Below, one piece after another: positions 1 through 6,202 of a DNA stretch of 10,297 nucleotides. The notes under the pieces are model-generated. The model was given only the letters and a program-made list of their open reading frames with translations. It was not told the DNA's origin and searched no databases. Numbering within the stretch: position 1 is the stretch's first letter; the number at the start of each line of letters is the position of its first letter. This stretch comes from Spirochaetales bacterium (GTDB lineage: Bacteria > Spirochaetota > Spirochaetia > DSM-27196 > SKKC01). The translations under genes were made by a program, and so were the position numbers. The stretch lies in assembly GCA_007126865.1 (NCBI GenBank), contig SLAN01000272.1, forward strand, positions 1-10,297. Reading direction: 5' to 3'.

Positions 1-239
1 GGCATGGACGGCTACGCTTCAGCCCGCGACTGCCGAAGAAGTGGTCGCGCATCGGGTTTCGAGTTCGGCTTCACGACAGCCTCATCCAGGTACAGGTGCG
101 GTGCGACGGGGTGGAATACTCGCTGATCGAGGGGGAGCCACGCACTATCTACCACGAAGAGGAGGAGCTGCCACTTACCGCCGACTCTCCGGTGGTGCGC
201 CCGCTTCCCGACATCCGACCAGATTTCCTGCGCGGTTAG
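1..239 (+). CDS. Glycoside hydrolase family 65 phosphorylase, C-terminal fragment (5' end outside window)
   Basis: This is the last 78 codons of a gene entering from the left; the first whole codon is at position 3 and the TAG stop is at 237-239. The visible pattern L-R-F-S-P-R-L-P-K-K-W, then I-G-F-R-V-R, then a short strand L-I-Q-V-Q-V is the hallmark of the small beta-sandwich C-terminal domain of GH65 enzymes. The family includes maltose, trehalose, kojibiose and nigerose phosphorylases, which split alpha-glucosides with phosphate to give beta-glucose 1-phosphate in the cytoplasm. The catalytic (alpha/alpha)6 barrel lies outside the window, so the substrate cannot be assigned. An acidic stretch and a proline-rich tail follow the domain. 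A saccharolytic lifestyle would fit. The family call is fairly secure, the substrate unknown. Confidence 0.82.
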   Translation, partial: HGRLRFSPRLPKKWSRIGFRVRLHDSLIQVQVRCDGVEYSLIEGEPRTIYHEEEELPLTADSPVVRPLPDIRPDFLRG

Positions 240-275
240 TTTGTCGGACTTCACTTCGGTTATGTCCGGCAAACT
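238..275 (+). terminator. 12-bp hairpin overlapping the GH65 stop codon, probable terminator
   Basis: Bases 238-249 pair with 264-275 over 12 positions with one G-U wobble, leaving a 14-base loop (250-263). The stem begins inside the TAG stop codon. No run of T follows, so it is not a classical intrinsic terminator; it may instead protect the 3' end or act with Rho. The 3' arm can alternatively pair with 306-314 (see findings). Confidence 0.5.
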
Positions 276-277
276 GA

Positions 278-406
278 AATCGTCGCCTCGGTCGTTTCTC
301 GCTCCGTTTGCCGGGCAATCAGCGAGTCGCTCGTAAATCTTTGTGTTTGCCCTGAAATCGCCGCCACGCCCGCCACTTTTTCAGCTTTCCCTTCAATCGT
401 CGCCTC
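278..406. repeat. Degenerate 39-bp tandem repeat, about 3.3 copies
   Basis: Units begin with AATC at exactly 39-base steps: 278, 317, 356 and 395. Counted by eye without gaps, units 1/2 match at about 24 of 39 positions, 1/3 at about 23 and 2/3 at about 21. The fourth unit is identical to the first for its first 12 bases (AATCGTCGCCTC) and then diverges. A further, poorer copy may lie at about 242-277. The array fills most of the gap between the GH65 gene and the next CDS. Because 39 is a multiple of 3 the array preserves frame: the + strand has in-frame TGA codons, while the - strand reads through without stops as degenerate 13-residue repeats. Function unknown. Confidence 0.6.
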
Positions 407-432
407 ATCTCTGACGGTAGTCTCCGGGTGAG

Positions 433-2007
433 ATGGGTGTTTGCGAAACTCGATGTTGCGTGTGGGCACGCGGACGGGTGGTGAGGCGGTGGCAGGCCCG
501 ATGCACGACTCGACGGGGCCGACAGCTGTTCCGGCGGTGGGCGGCGATCGCCGTGTCAGTCGCCGCGTGTGCTGTGGCGAATGTGCATGCCGTTGACGTG
601 CCGAGCGTTCCGCTCCTTTCGCTCTCGCTTTCGGCGGAGAGCAGCGGGGCAACCGAGAACGTTGCGCGGCTGCAATCGAACGAATATCTGCTGCTGCTTC
701 GGGCTCGGTCGGCCGGCGGCGGCCCGCCGGAGTACAGCGGCGGTGTCGAATCACCGGTGCTTTCGCTCGGTTCACTTTCCGCTCGTGGGCTCGAGCGGAC
801 GCTCGAACGGCCGCTCCGCCTCGGCGCGTTGTCCGACGGCAGACTGCTCGCCGGCGGATACCGGCTGCGCCGGTCAGGGGGGTACGGCGAGTTGCCGGAC
901 GCTGCGGTACGGGTCGGCCCGGCGGCCGCCTTCCGCCGCAGTACCGAGCGCTTCGCCTCCGTCGGGGTCTCATTCGCGGCGGCGTTTGCGGGCGGCGTCG
1001 CACGGCCGTCGGTTGTACGCCTCCTGGCGGCCCGATCGGTGCCCACGGTTGCGCCGGAGGAGAGCGACTGGATTCTCGATCGACCGGAGCCGTCCGGAGG
1101 GCCGCTGTGGTACTTCGGGGTCGAGGCGGTGGGTCCGAGCGGATATGCAGGGCTCGTGCTGTCGGCCGGGGACACGGTGCGTTCCTCGGTGCTCGGGGTG
1201 GGGGTGGGCGATGTTCGCATCGGACCGGCCGATCTCAGAGCGATGCTCGGTGGGGTGTCAGGAGAGTTCGTCGGCAGCGACGGCATTCCGGCAAGTACCG
1301 ATGCGCTGGGTGGGCTTCGGGTATCGCTGCCGCGCGGCCGGCTCGTGCGCCCCCTGGCACGCTCGGAGCTGCGACTCCGGGCGGCTGCGATCATGCCGCG
1401 GCAGGTGATACCGAGGTCGAGCGACTCACGGATGGGAATCGAGCTCGGTCCCGAGTCGCTGTTCGTTCAGCCGGGGTGGCGTATCCGAACCGATCTGTCC
1501 GCCGAGCGAGTGAAGCGAGTGCGACACGACGTATCGGTCCGCCTTCGCATTGCCGGCGGGCGATCGAGGAGCGACATCAGCGCCCGACGTGGATTCGATG
1601 ACGGTGAAGCAGGGTTCCTCGAGGCGAGGATCGGCACGAGATTCACTCTGGGTGTTGCTCGGCGAGGTACCGGTGGAGCAAATCTGCCGGCCGCGGCGAA
1701 CGACGCGCCGGAAACGGATATTACGCTCGAGGCTTCGGGTACGGTGACCCGGCGGGACTTGCGACCGGGAGATGTGGCGTTCATACCCGACGACGCTGAA
1801 GAGCCGCAGATGTCGGGGCGATTGCGAATATCGATGGCCGGTGAGCGTCTCGAAGCGGGAATGCGGATCGATATTGCCGATCGAGGGATACCTGTTTCTC
1901 GTTTCTCGGAGATCCTCTCGAGTCCCCTTGCATGGAGCGCGGGAACGATTTTCGTGCGGCTGGAAAGTGAGTTCGGCATGTTCCGAGCGGGCGATCCGGG
2001 GCGGTAA
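433..2007 (+). CDS. Large exported protein of unknown function
   Basis: The open frame encodes 524 residues and I do not recognise the family. The N-terminus is arginine- and cysteine-rich, then residues 36-53 form a hydrophobic segment typical of a signal peptide. Cleavage could follow A-N-V-H-A at residue 53 (signal peptidase I); alternatively V-A-A-C at 43-46 fits a relaxed lipobox, giving a lipoprotein. The mature part lacks further membrane helices, is rich in Gly, Arg, Ser and Val, and has alternating polar/hydrophobic stretches near the C-terminus (about 395-410, 478-490, 505-520) that suggest beta structure, perhaps a surface or outer-membrane protein; this is inference. The start is uncertain: ATG 433 has only a weak ribosome-binding site, and GTG 478 or 481 would remove the odd Cys-rich leader and still leave a normal signal peptide. 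It converges on murB. Confidence 0.7.
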   Translation: MGVCETRCCVWARGRVVRRWQARCTTRRGRQLFRRWAAIAVSVAACAVANVHAVDVPSVPLLSLSLSAESSGATENVARLQSNEYLLLLRARSAGGGPPEYSGGVESPVLSLGSLSARGLERTLERPLRLGALSDGRLLAGGYRLRRSGGYGELPDAAVRVGPAAAFRRSTERFASVGVSFAAAFAGGVARPSVVRLLAARSVPTVAPEESDWILDRPEPSGGPLWYFGVEAVGPSGYAGLVLSAGDTVRSSVLGVGVGDVRIGPADLRAMLGGVSGEFVGSDGIPASTDALGGLRVSLPRGRLVRPLARSELRLRAAAIMPRQVIPRSSDSRMGIELGPESLFVQPGWRIRTDLSAERVKRVRHDVSVRLRIAGGRSRSDISARRGFDDGEAGFLEARIGTRFTLGVARRGTGGANLPAAANDAPETDITLEASGTVTRRDLRPGDVAFIPDDAEEPQMSGRLRISMAGERLEAGMRIDIADRGIPVSRFSEILSSPLAWSAGTIFVRLESEFGMFRAGDPGR

Positions 2008-2013
2008 CCTGAA

Positions 2014-2029
2014 TCGCCTCGCTCGGCGA
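2014..2029. terminator. Short hairpin in the convergent gap before murB
   Basis: TCGCC (2014-2018) pairs with GGCGA (2025-2029) around a 6-base loop, within the 26 bases separating the stop of the exported-protein gene from the stop of murB. It could serve both strands, but the stem is only 5 bp and no T tract follows on either side. Confidence 0.3.
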
Positions 2030-2033
2030 AGTG

Positions 2034-2960
2034 CTATCGGCTGCCGTCCGGCCACTCACCGACGAAGAGGACCTCGCGCTCGAGCTCGATGCCGAACGCC
2101 TCGCGGGCTCGCTCTTCCATGAGTCGGGCGAGAGCATCGATATCGCATGCGGTTGCATTGCGGTCGTTTACAACGATATTCGCGTGCAGGTCGGATATCT
2201 TCGCACCTCCGAGGCGGGTTCCCCGCAGACCGAGTCGGTCGAGCAACTTCCCGGTCGGCTCGCCGAAATCACGGTTGTTCTTGAACAGGCTGCCCGCGCA
2301 CGGCCATGCGAAGTGTCCTTTCGATGTCCTGTCGGCTTTGTACGACTCCATCCTGCTCCTGACCGTCGATTCGTCCTCGGCGTGCAGGAGAAAACGCGCT
2401 TCTACGATAATCCAGTCATTCGTCTGAAAGGGAGTTCGTTTATATCCGAAATGGCGCGGGTCCGGACTCATCGCGTGCCGCGCCCCATCTTCGTCGAGGT
2501 AGTCTACCTGTTCGAGAATCTCGATAATGCTCGAGCCGTAGCAGCGCGCATTCATCCAGACTGCTCCACCGGTACTGCCGGGCATGCTGTAGAGAAAATC
2601 GAGTCCGCCGAGCCCTGCCGCGGCAGCCTGGTCGGCGGCATCGCTGACAGGCAATCCGGCGCCGACGGTCATACGCTCGTCGGTAATACGGACATGGTTA
2701 ATGTCGCCGACATCGACAACGAGAGCACGGACACCGCGGTCACCCACGACGATATTTGCGCCGCCGCCGAGTATGAAGGTCGGTAGCATGTGTCTCCGCG
2801 CGAAACGTCGAAGCTTGGCGAGCTCTTCAGCGTCGGCGGGTCGAACGTAGACATCCGCCGGTCCACCCACCCGGAACGTCGTGTGAGCGTCCATCGGCTC
2901 GTTGAAGCGCACCTCACCCTCGATATTGATTCGGGCGCAAATATCCTGTAGCGTAGCCAC
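2034..2960 (-). CDS. murB: UDP-N-acetylmuramate dehydrogenase (UDP-N-acetylenolpyruvoylglucosamine reductase)
   Basis: This 308-residue FAD enzyme reduces UDP-GlcNAc-enolpyruvate to UDP-MurNAc with NADPH, the second committed step of cytoplasmic peptidoglycan precursor synthesis. The FAD-binding part shows T-T-F-R-V-G-G at 27-33, G-G-G-A-N-I-V-V at 65-72 and the P-G-S-T-G-G-A...M-N-A-R-C-Y-G block at 127-142. Y-K-R-T-P-F lies at 173-178. The catalytic serine is S224 in A-G-S-L-F-K-N, and G-G-A-K-I-S-D-L-H-A-N at 251-261 plus L-E-R-E-V near the end (E294 probable catalytic acid) complete the family signature. The length suits a compact bacterial MurB. The start is GTG at 2960: an in-frame TGA lies not far upstream, no other standard start is available and no good Shine-Dalgarno is seen. 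It is divergent from cysS across 107 bp. Confidence 0.95.
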   Translation of the reverse strand: MATLQDICARINIEGEVRFNEPMDAHTTFRVGGPADVYVRPADAEELAKLRRFARRHMLPTFILGGGANIVVGDRGVRALVVDVGDINHVRITDERMTVGAGLPVSDAADQAAAAGLGGLDFLYSMPGSTGGAVWMNARCYGSSIIEILEQVDYLDEDGARHAMSPDPRHFGYKRTPFQTNDWIIVEARFLLHAEDESTVRSRMESYKADRTSKGHFAWPCAGSLFKNNRDFGEPTGKLLDRLGLRGTRLGGAKISDLHANIVVNDRNATACDIDALARLMEERAREAFGIELEREVLFVGEWPDGSR

Positions 2961-2984
2961 GTCGGATATCTTAGAAGATGATCC

Positions 2985-2996
2985 AGCCGCACGGCT
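2985..2996. promoter_or_regulatory. Short inverted repeat in the murB-cysS divergent region
   Basis: AGCCG-CA-CGGCT is a perfect 5+5 palindrome with a 2-base centre, 25 bp upstream of the murB GTG and about 70 bp upstream of cysS. It could be an operator or a small hairpin. I could not resolve convincing -35/-10 pairs for either gene in this gap. Confidence 0.2.
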
Positions 2997-3067
2997 ACCT
3001 CAAAGCGCGGGCGACACGCTCGTTACATGCGGAGTTCCTTGCGGCTGCAATTCGCTTCGGAGTGGAC

Positions 3068-4567
3068 ATGGGACTGACTTTTTTCAATACGTTGGGACGA
3101 AAACAGCAGGCATTCGCGCCGATCGATCCATCGGTGGTGCGTATGTACTCCTGCGGACCAACCGTTTACAACTACGCCCATATCGGCAATCTCCGTGCGT
3201 ACGTTTTTGTCGATATCGTGCGCCGTGCGCTCGAATACCTCGGCTATAACGTCCGTCACGTAATGAACATCACCGATGTCGGCCATCTCACCGACGATGC
3301 CGATGACGGCGAAGACAAAATGGTCAAGAGCTCGCGCGAAACGGGACGATCGGTATGGGAAATCGCGGAGTTCTATACCGATGCGTTTTTCCGACATGCG
3401 GACAGTCTCAACATTACGCGCCCTCATGTAACGCCCCGAGCGACCGAGCACGTTGACGATATGATCGCTCTCATCCGTCGTCTCGAAGAGCGCGGATATA
3501 CCTACCGCGGCGGCGGTAATATCTACTTCGATATCTCCAAATTCCCTTCGTACGGTGAACTCGCCCGAGTTCGGTCGGCCGGCGGCGACACCGGCGTCGG
3601 AAACAGCGAGCACGGACGGGTCGAGGCCGATCCGAATAAACGCAACCCGAACGACTTCGTACTCTGGTTCACGCAGAGCAAGTTCGAGAATCAGGCGATG
3701 CTGTGGGACTCGCCGTGGGGGCGCGGCTATCCGGGGTGGCATATCGAGTGCAGCGCGATGAGCATGCGGTATCTCGGCGAACAATTCGACATTCATTGCG
3801 GCGGGGTCGACCACATTCCCGTGCATCACAGCAATGAGATCGCACAGAGCGAGGCGGCAACCGGGCGGCAGTGGGTTCGCTACTGGCTTCATAACGAGTT
3901 CGTCGTTATGGACCGGGGAAAAATGGCCAAGAGCTCGGGTTCGTTCGTAACCCTCGACACGCTCACCGAAGCCGGATATTCCCCGCTCGACTATCGCTAT
4001 TTCTGTCTTCTCGCTCACTATCGAAGCGAGATCCGCTTTTCGTGGGAGGCACTGGACGCCGCGAGGAGTGCTCGTCTGCGACTTGTCGAACGTATTAGAG
4101 GGCTTGCCGAGCGGGCACCGGAAGTGGCCGAAGAGCTCGGTGGGGGCCGGGCCGAAGTCGGCGGCGGATTAGCGGACGGTACGGCGGTCGACGGTGCCGA
4201 TTCGAGCGGCACCGCCGACGCGGCGCTCAAGGAGTTCCGCGCTGCGCTCGAGGACGATCTGAACACACCGAAAATGCTCGCCGCCCTGCAGACACTCACG
4301 AAGGCGGAGACCGGATCCGTGGAGGAGATACTGACTGCGCTCGCCTCTATGGACCGAGTGCTCGGATTGAACCTCATTGCCGGGGCGACCGCCGAGCAAC
4401 AGATACCCGAGGAGGTCGAGGAGCTCGTCGCCGAACGGGAGCAGGCGCGTAAGGAGAAGGATTTTGCCCGGGCGGACGAAATCCGGGATATACTGAAAGA
4501 GCGTGGATTTGTCCTCGAGGATCGGCCGTCGGGTACGAAGGTCAGTGTCGTCGGCCGGACGGGATGA
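3068..4567 (+). CDS. cysS: Cysteinyl-tRNA synthetase
   Basis: This 499-residue class I aminoacyl-tRNA synthetase charges tRNA-Cys in the cytoplasm. The zinc site is visible: C29 (in S-C-G-P-T-V-Y), C228 (I-E-C-S-A-M-S), and H253 and E257 in H-H-S-N-E-I-A-Q. The ATP-binding HIGH motif reads H-I-G-N at 38-41 and the KMSKS loop reads K-M-A-K-S at 285-289. The C-terminal end has the usual R-E-Q-A-R-K-E-K-D-F-A-R-A-D-E-I-R helix. A Gly/Ala/Asp-rich low-complexity stretch (about residues 358-382) interrupts the helical region after the catalytic core. I chose ATG 3068 rather than the in-frame ATG at 2978 because GGAG sits at 3059-3062, five bases ahead, and because the family begins just before this point (T-F-F-N-T-L). 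It is followed by the sigma gene after 39 bp, so the two may share a transcript. Confidence 0.95.
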   Translation: MGLTFFNTLGRKQQAFAPIDPSVVRMYSCGPTVYNYAHIGNLRAYVFVDIVRRALEYLGYNVRHVMNITDVGHLTDDADDGEDKMVKSSRETGRSVWEIAEFYTDAFFRHADSLNITRPHVTPRATEHVDDMIALIRRLEERGYTYRGGGNIYFDISKFPSYGELARVRSAGGDTGVGNSEHGRVEADPNKRNPNDFVLWFTQSKFENQAMLWDSPWGRGYPGWHIECSAMSMRYLGEQFDIHCGGVDHIPVHHSNEIAQSEAATGRQWVRYWLHNEFVVMDRGKMAKSSGSFVTLDTLTEAGYSPLDYRYFCLLAHYRSEIRFSWEALDAARSARLRLVERIRGLAERAPEVAEELGGGRAEVGGGLADGTAVDGADSSGTADAALKEFRAALEDDLNTPKMLAALQTLTKAETGSVEEILTALASMDRVLGLNLIAGATAEQQIPEEVEELVAEREQARKEKDFARADEIRDILKERGFVLEDRPSGTKVSVVGRTG

Positions 4568-4606
4568 CCGGGATGTAACTTTCGGCGGGGTAGTGTTGTT
4601 GGTATT

Positions 4607-5134
4607 ATGACGTGGGACAGCCAGAGAGACAGCGAATTCCAGCGCTTCTATGCCGATGTCTTCCCGATATTGGTGCGTGTAGTGTATCGAATCACCAACA
4701 ACATGGATGCTGCCGAAGAAATCTGTCAGGAAGCTTTTATTCGCTACTACCAGCGGATGGATACGATCCCTGACGCACAGCAGGGCAAGTACTGGATCAT
4801 TCGTGTGGCGAAAAATCTCGCGCTGAATCACGAAAAACGGAAGGGACGCGAACGTCGGGCGTATGAGCGCTCCTACCATGAACCGAAACCGACTGTGGAA
4901 TCGGGTGAGGTCACTGCATTGCGGGAAGAGTCGGCCGACGCGGTGCAACAGGCGCTCGACAAACTGCCCGATAAGCTGCGCTCCGTGCTTATTCTGAAGG
5001 AATACGGAGAGCTGAGTTACAAGGAAATAGGCTCCATACTGGGAATCAGCGAAGGCAACGTTAAGGTTCGCGTGTTTCGGGCTCGCGAACGGCTGTTGGA
5101 GTTTCTGAAGGGAGAAGACGTGTATGTGCCCTGA
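4607..5134 (+). CDS. ECF-type RNA polymerase sigma factor
   Basis: The 175 residues have the two-domain architecture of extracytoplasmic-function sigma-70 factors. Sigma region 2 spans about 10-78: F-Q-R-F-Y...R-V-V-Y-R-I-T, then the acidic D-A-A-E-E-I-C-Q-E-A-F-I-R-Y-Y helix and W-I-I-R-V-A-K-N-L-A-L-N-H (regions 2.2-2.4). A charged linker follows, then region 4 at about 112-167, whose helix-turn-helix is L-S-Y-K-E-I-G-S-I-L-G-I-S-E-G-N-V-K-V-R. Regions 1.1 and 3 are absent, as expected. It directs RNA polymerase to stress- or envelope-responsive promoters. The gene overlaps the next one, a membrane anti-sigma factor, by 11 bp. ATG 4607 lacks a clear Shine-Dalgarno; a possible ECF-like -35 element lies just upstream. 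I recall a comparable sigma gene next to cysS in Treponema, which supports the spirochaete context. Confidence 0.92.
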   Translation: MTWDSQRDSEFQRFYADVFPILVRVVYRITNNMDAAEEICQEAFIRYYQRMDTIPDAQQGKYWIIRVAKNLALNHEKRKGRERRAYERSYHEPKPTVESGEVTALREESADAVQQALDKLPDKLRSVLILKEYGELSYKEIGSILGISEGNVKVRVFRARERLLEFLKGEDVYVP

Positions 5135-5693
5135 CGATGAACTGTTGTCCGCCTATTACGATAACGAACTTGAGCCGGAAACGGTGGCGTCGGTTGAGGC
5201 GAGCCTCACTGATGACCCCGAATGGCGGGACCGGCTCGAGGAGATCCGTGCCGCCAGCCACGCCTTGAAGGCTCAGCCCGAGCCTGACTTCGAAGCAGCA
5301 CAACAGCGGGTTTGGGAACAGCTCCGGTCGGCTCGTCACGAGGTTCGCGAACCGGATGTGTTCCGCAAGCGCGTCTCGCTTCCCATGCCGCTCGCAGCGG
5401 CAGCGGCATTCATTCTGCTCGGTGCGGGAGTGCTGATTACCTATCTCGCAATCACTTCCGGGGTCGTACAAATGCCTACGCAGGCGAGCCGTCCGGCGGT
5501 CGATCGTGAGATAACCGTTCGCCTCGAAGATCCCGATGAGGTCGGTGCGTTGCTTCAGGCGTTGAATGCCAGAGAGCAGGTACGGCAGGTAACCATCGAG
5601 ATGCCGGAGAACGCCCGCTTTGCGTATCAGGGCGAAGCGCGTCTTATACGAGCCGTTGATGCGGACTTCGGGATACGCGGAGGTGCGCGTTAA
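5124..5693 (+). CDS. Membrane-spanning anti-sigma factor, partner of the ECF sigma
   Basis: The 189-residue protein has a cytoplasmic N-terminal domain that begins D-E-L-L-S-A-Y-Y-D-N-E-L, like the start of RseA-type and zf-HC2-like anti-sigma domains. A helical part follows, then one membrane segment at about 88-110 (L-P-M-P-L-A-A-A-A-A-F-I-L-L-G) and a periplasmic tail of about 79 residues. The usual role is to hold the sigma factor at the membrane until an envelope signal releases it. The zinc-binding H-x3-C-x2-C motif of ZAS domains is absent; the only cysteine is C2. The start at ATG 5124 overlaps the end of the sigma gene by 11 bp, with GGGAG at 5110-5114 as ribosome-binding site, so the two are translationally coupled. 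The role is inferred from topology and position; binding specificity cannot be read from sequence. Confidence 0.82.
   Translation: MCPDDELLSAYYDNELEPETVASVEASLTDDPEWRDRLEEIRAASHALKAQPEPDFEAAQQRVWEQLRSARHEVREPDVFRKRVSLPMPLAAAAAFILLGAGVLITYLAITSGVVQMPTQASRPAVDREITVRLEDPDEVGALLQALNAREQVRQVTIEMPENARFAYQGEARLIRAVDADFGIRGGAR
5679..5685 (+). promoter_or_regulatory. Strong ribosome-binding site for the small exported protein
   Basis: GGAGGTG lies seven bases ahead of ATG 5693, inside the end of the anti-sigma gene. It is the best Shine-Dalgarno in this operon and fixes the start of the next gene; together with the TAATG stop/start overlap it suggests the small protein is made at a high rate relative to its neighbours. 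Confidence 0.75.
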
Positions 5694-6199
5694 TGCGAGC
5701 CGCCGGGCGGACTGCTGTGCTGCGGTCGCTTGCCGCAGCGGCGATTCTCCTGAACGCCGTCCCAGCCGCTTATTCGTTCGATCTCGAGGAGGCGATCGAG
5801 CTCCTGCAGGATCGGGCGTTGGTAATCGAGATAGTTGCACGAGTCACCGAGAACGGGCACGAGACCGTCTGGAACATGGAGCTTACCGAGCTCACCATTT
5901 CCGGACGTGCGGTGCAGGTAGAGCTCGAGGGCGGCGGGCTCGTATTGAACGTGCAGTTCACTCCGTATCAGGACGGCGATCGTCTGATTCTCGTCGCCCA
6001 GGGACAAACATGGCTCGGCTCGAGCGAGACCGAAGAAGTCACGTATCGCTCCGCGTATGAGAGCATACCGATATCGCTGGGCGAACCGGTGCTCTTCTTC
6101 CCCCTCGGAACGGCCCCTTCCGGCGAACGGAGCGAGGACATACTGAATGTCGAGCTCGAGATAAAGGTCGAGCCGTATCAGCCACGGGCCGAACAGTAA
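5693..6199 (+). CDS. Small exported protein of unknown function in the sigma operon
   Basis: The 168-residue product starts with a clear signal peptide: M-R-A-A-G-R, a hydrophobic stretch at about 8-23, and a likely cleavage after A-A-Y-S at residue 28, leaving a mature protein of about 140 residues. The mature part begins with a short helix (D-L-E-E-A-I-E-L-L) and continues as alternating hydrophobic strands (V-E-L-E-G-G-G-L-V-L-N-V-Q-F-T and L-I-L-V-A-Q-G-Q-T-W), suggesting a beta-rich periplasmic domain. There is no cysteine, lipobox or second membrane segment. I do not recognise a family. The start codon shares a base with the anti-sigma stop (TAATG), and the next gene starts three bases after this one ends. 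It may be a ligand, chaperone or regulator for the anti-sigma tail or for the downstream TIG protein, but that is only inference from position. Confidence 0.75.
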   Translation: MRAAGRTAVLRSLAAAAILLNAVPAAYSFDLEEAIELLQDRALVIEIVARVTENGHETVWNMELTELTISGRAVQVELEGGGLVLNVQFTPYQDGDRLILVAQGQTWLGSSETEEVTYRSAYESIPISLGEPVLFFPLGTAPSGERSEDILNVELEIKVEPYQPRAEQ

Positions 6200-6202
6200 C
6201 GC

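Noticed and set aside
308..339. Possible promoter TTGCCG ... TAAATC ahead of the exported-protein gene
   Set aside because: The spacer is about 20 bases and the -10 match is poor, so I do not list a promoter there.
278..406. The 39-bp units as a CRISPR array
   Set aside because: There is no split into conserved repeats and unique spacers; similarity is spread along the whole unit and no cas genes are nearby.
405..1394. Long open frame on the - strand opposite the exported-protein gene
   Set aside because: Its translation is Arg/Ser/Pro-rich with no recognisable pattern, while the + frame has an export signal and spans the entire region; it is a high-GC shadow.
2031..2786. 251-codon + strand frame opposite murB
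   Set aside because: MurB on the - strand carries all family motifs over the same bases.
2978..3067. Upstream ATG giving a 30-residue extension of CysRS
   Set aside because: The extension lacks family similarity, and the ATG at 3068 has a proper ribosome-binding site and the expected N-terminus.
3023..4018. 331-codon open frame opposite cysS
   Set aside because: It mirrors the highly conserved cysS coding sequence and has no protein-family features.
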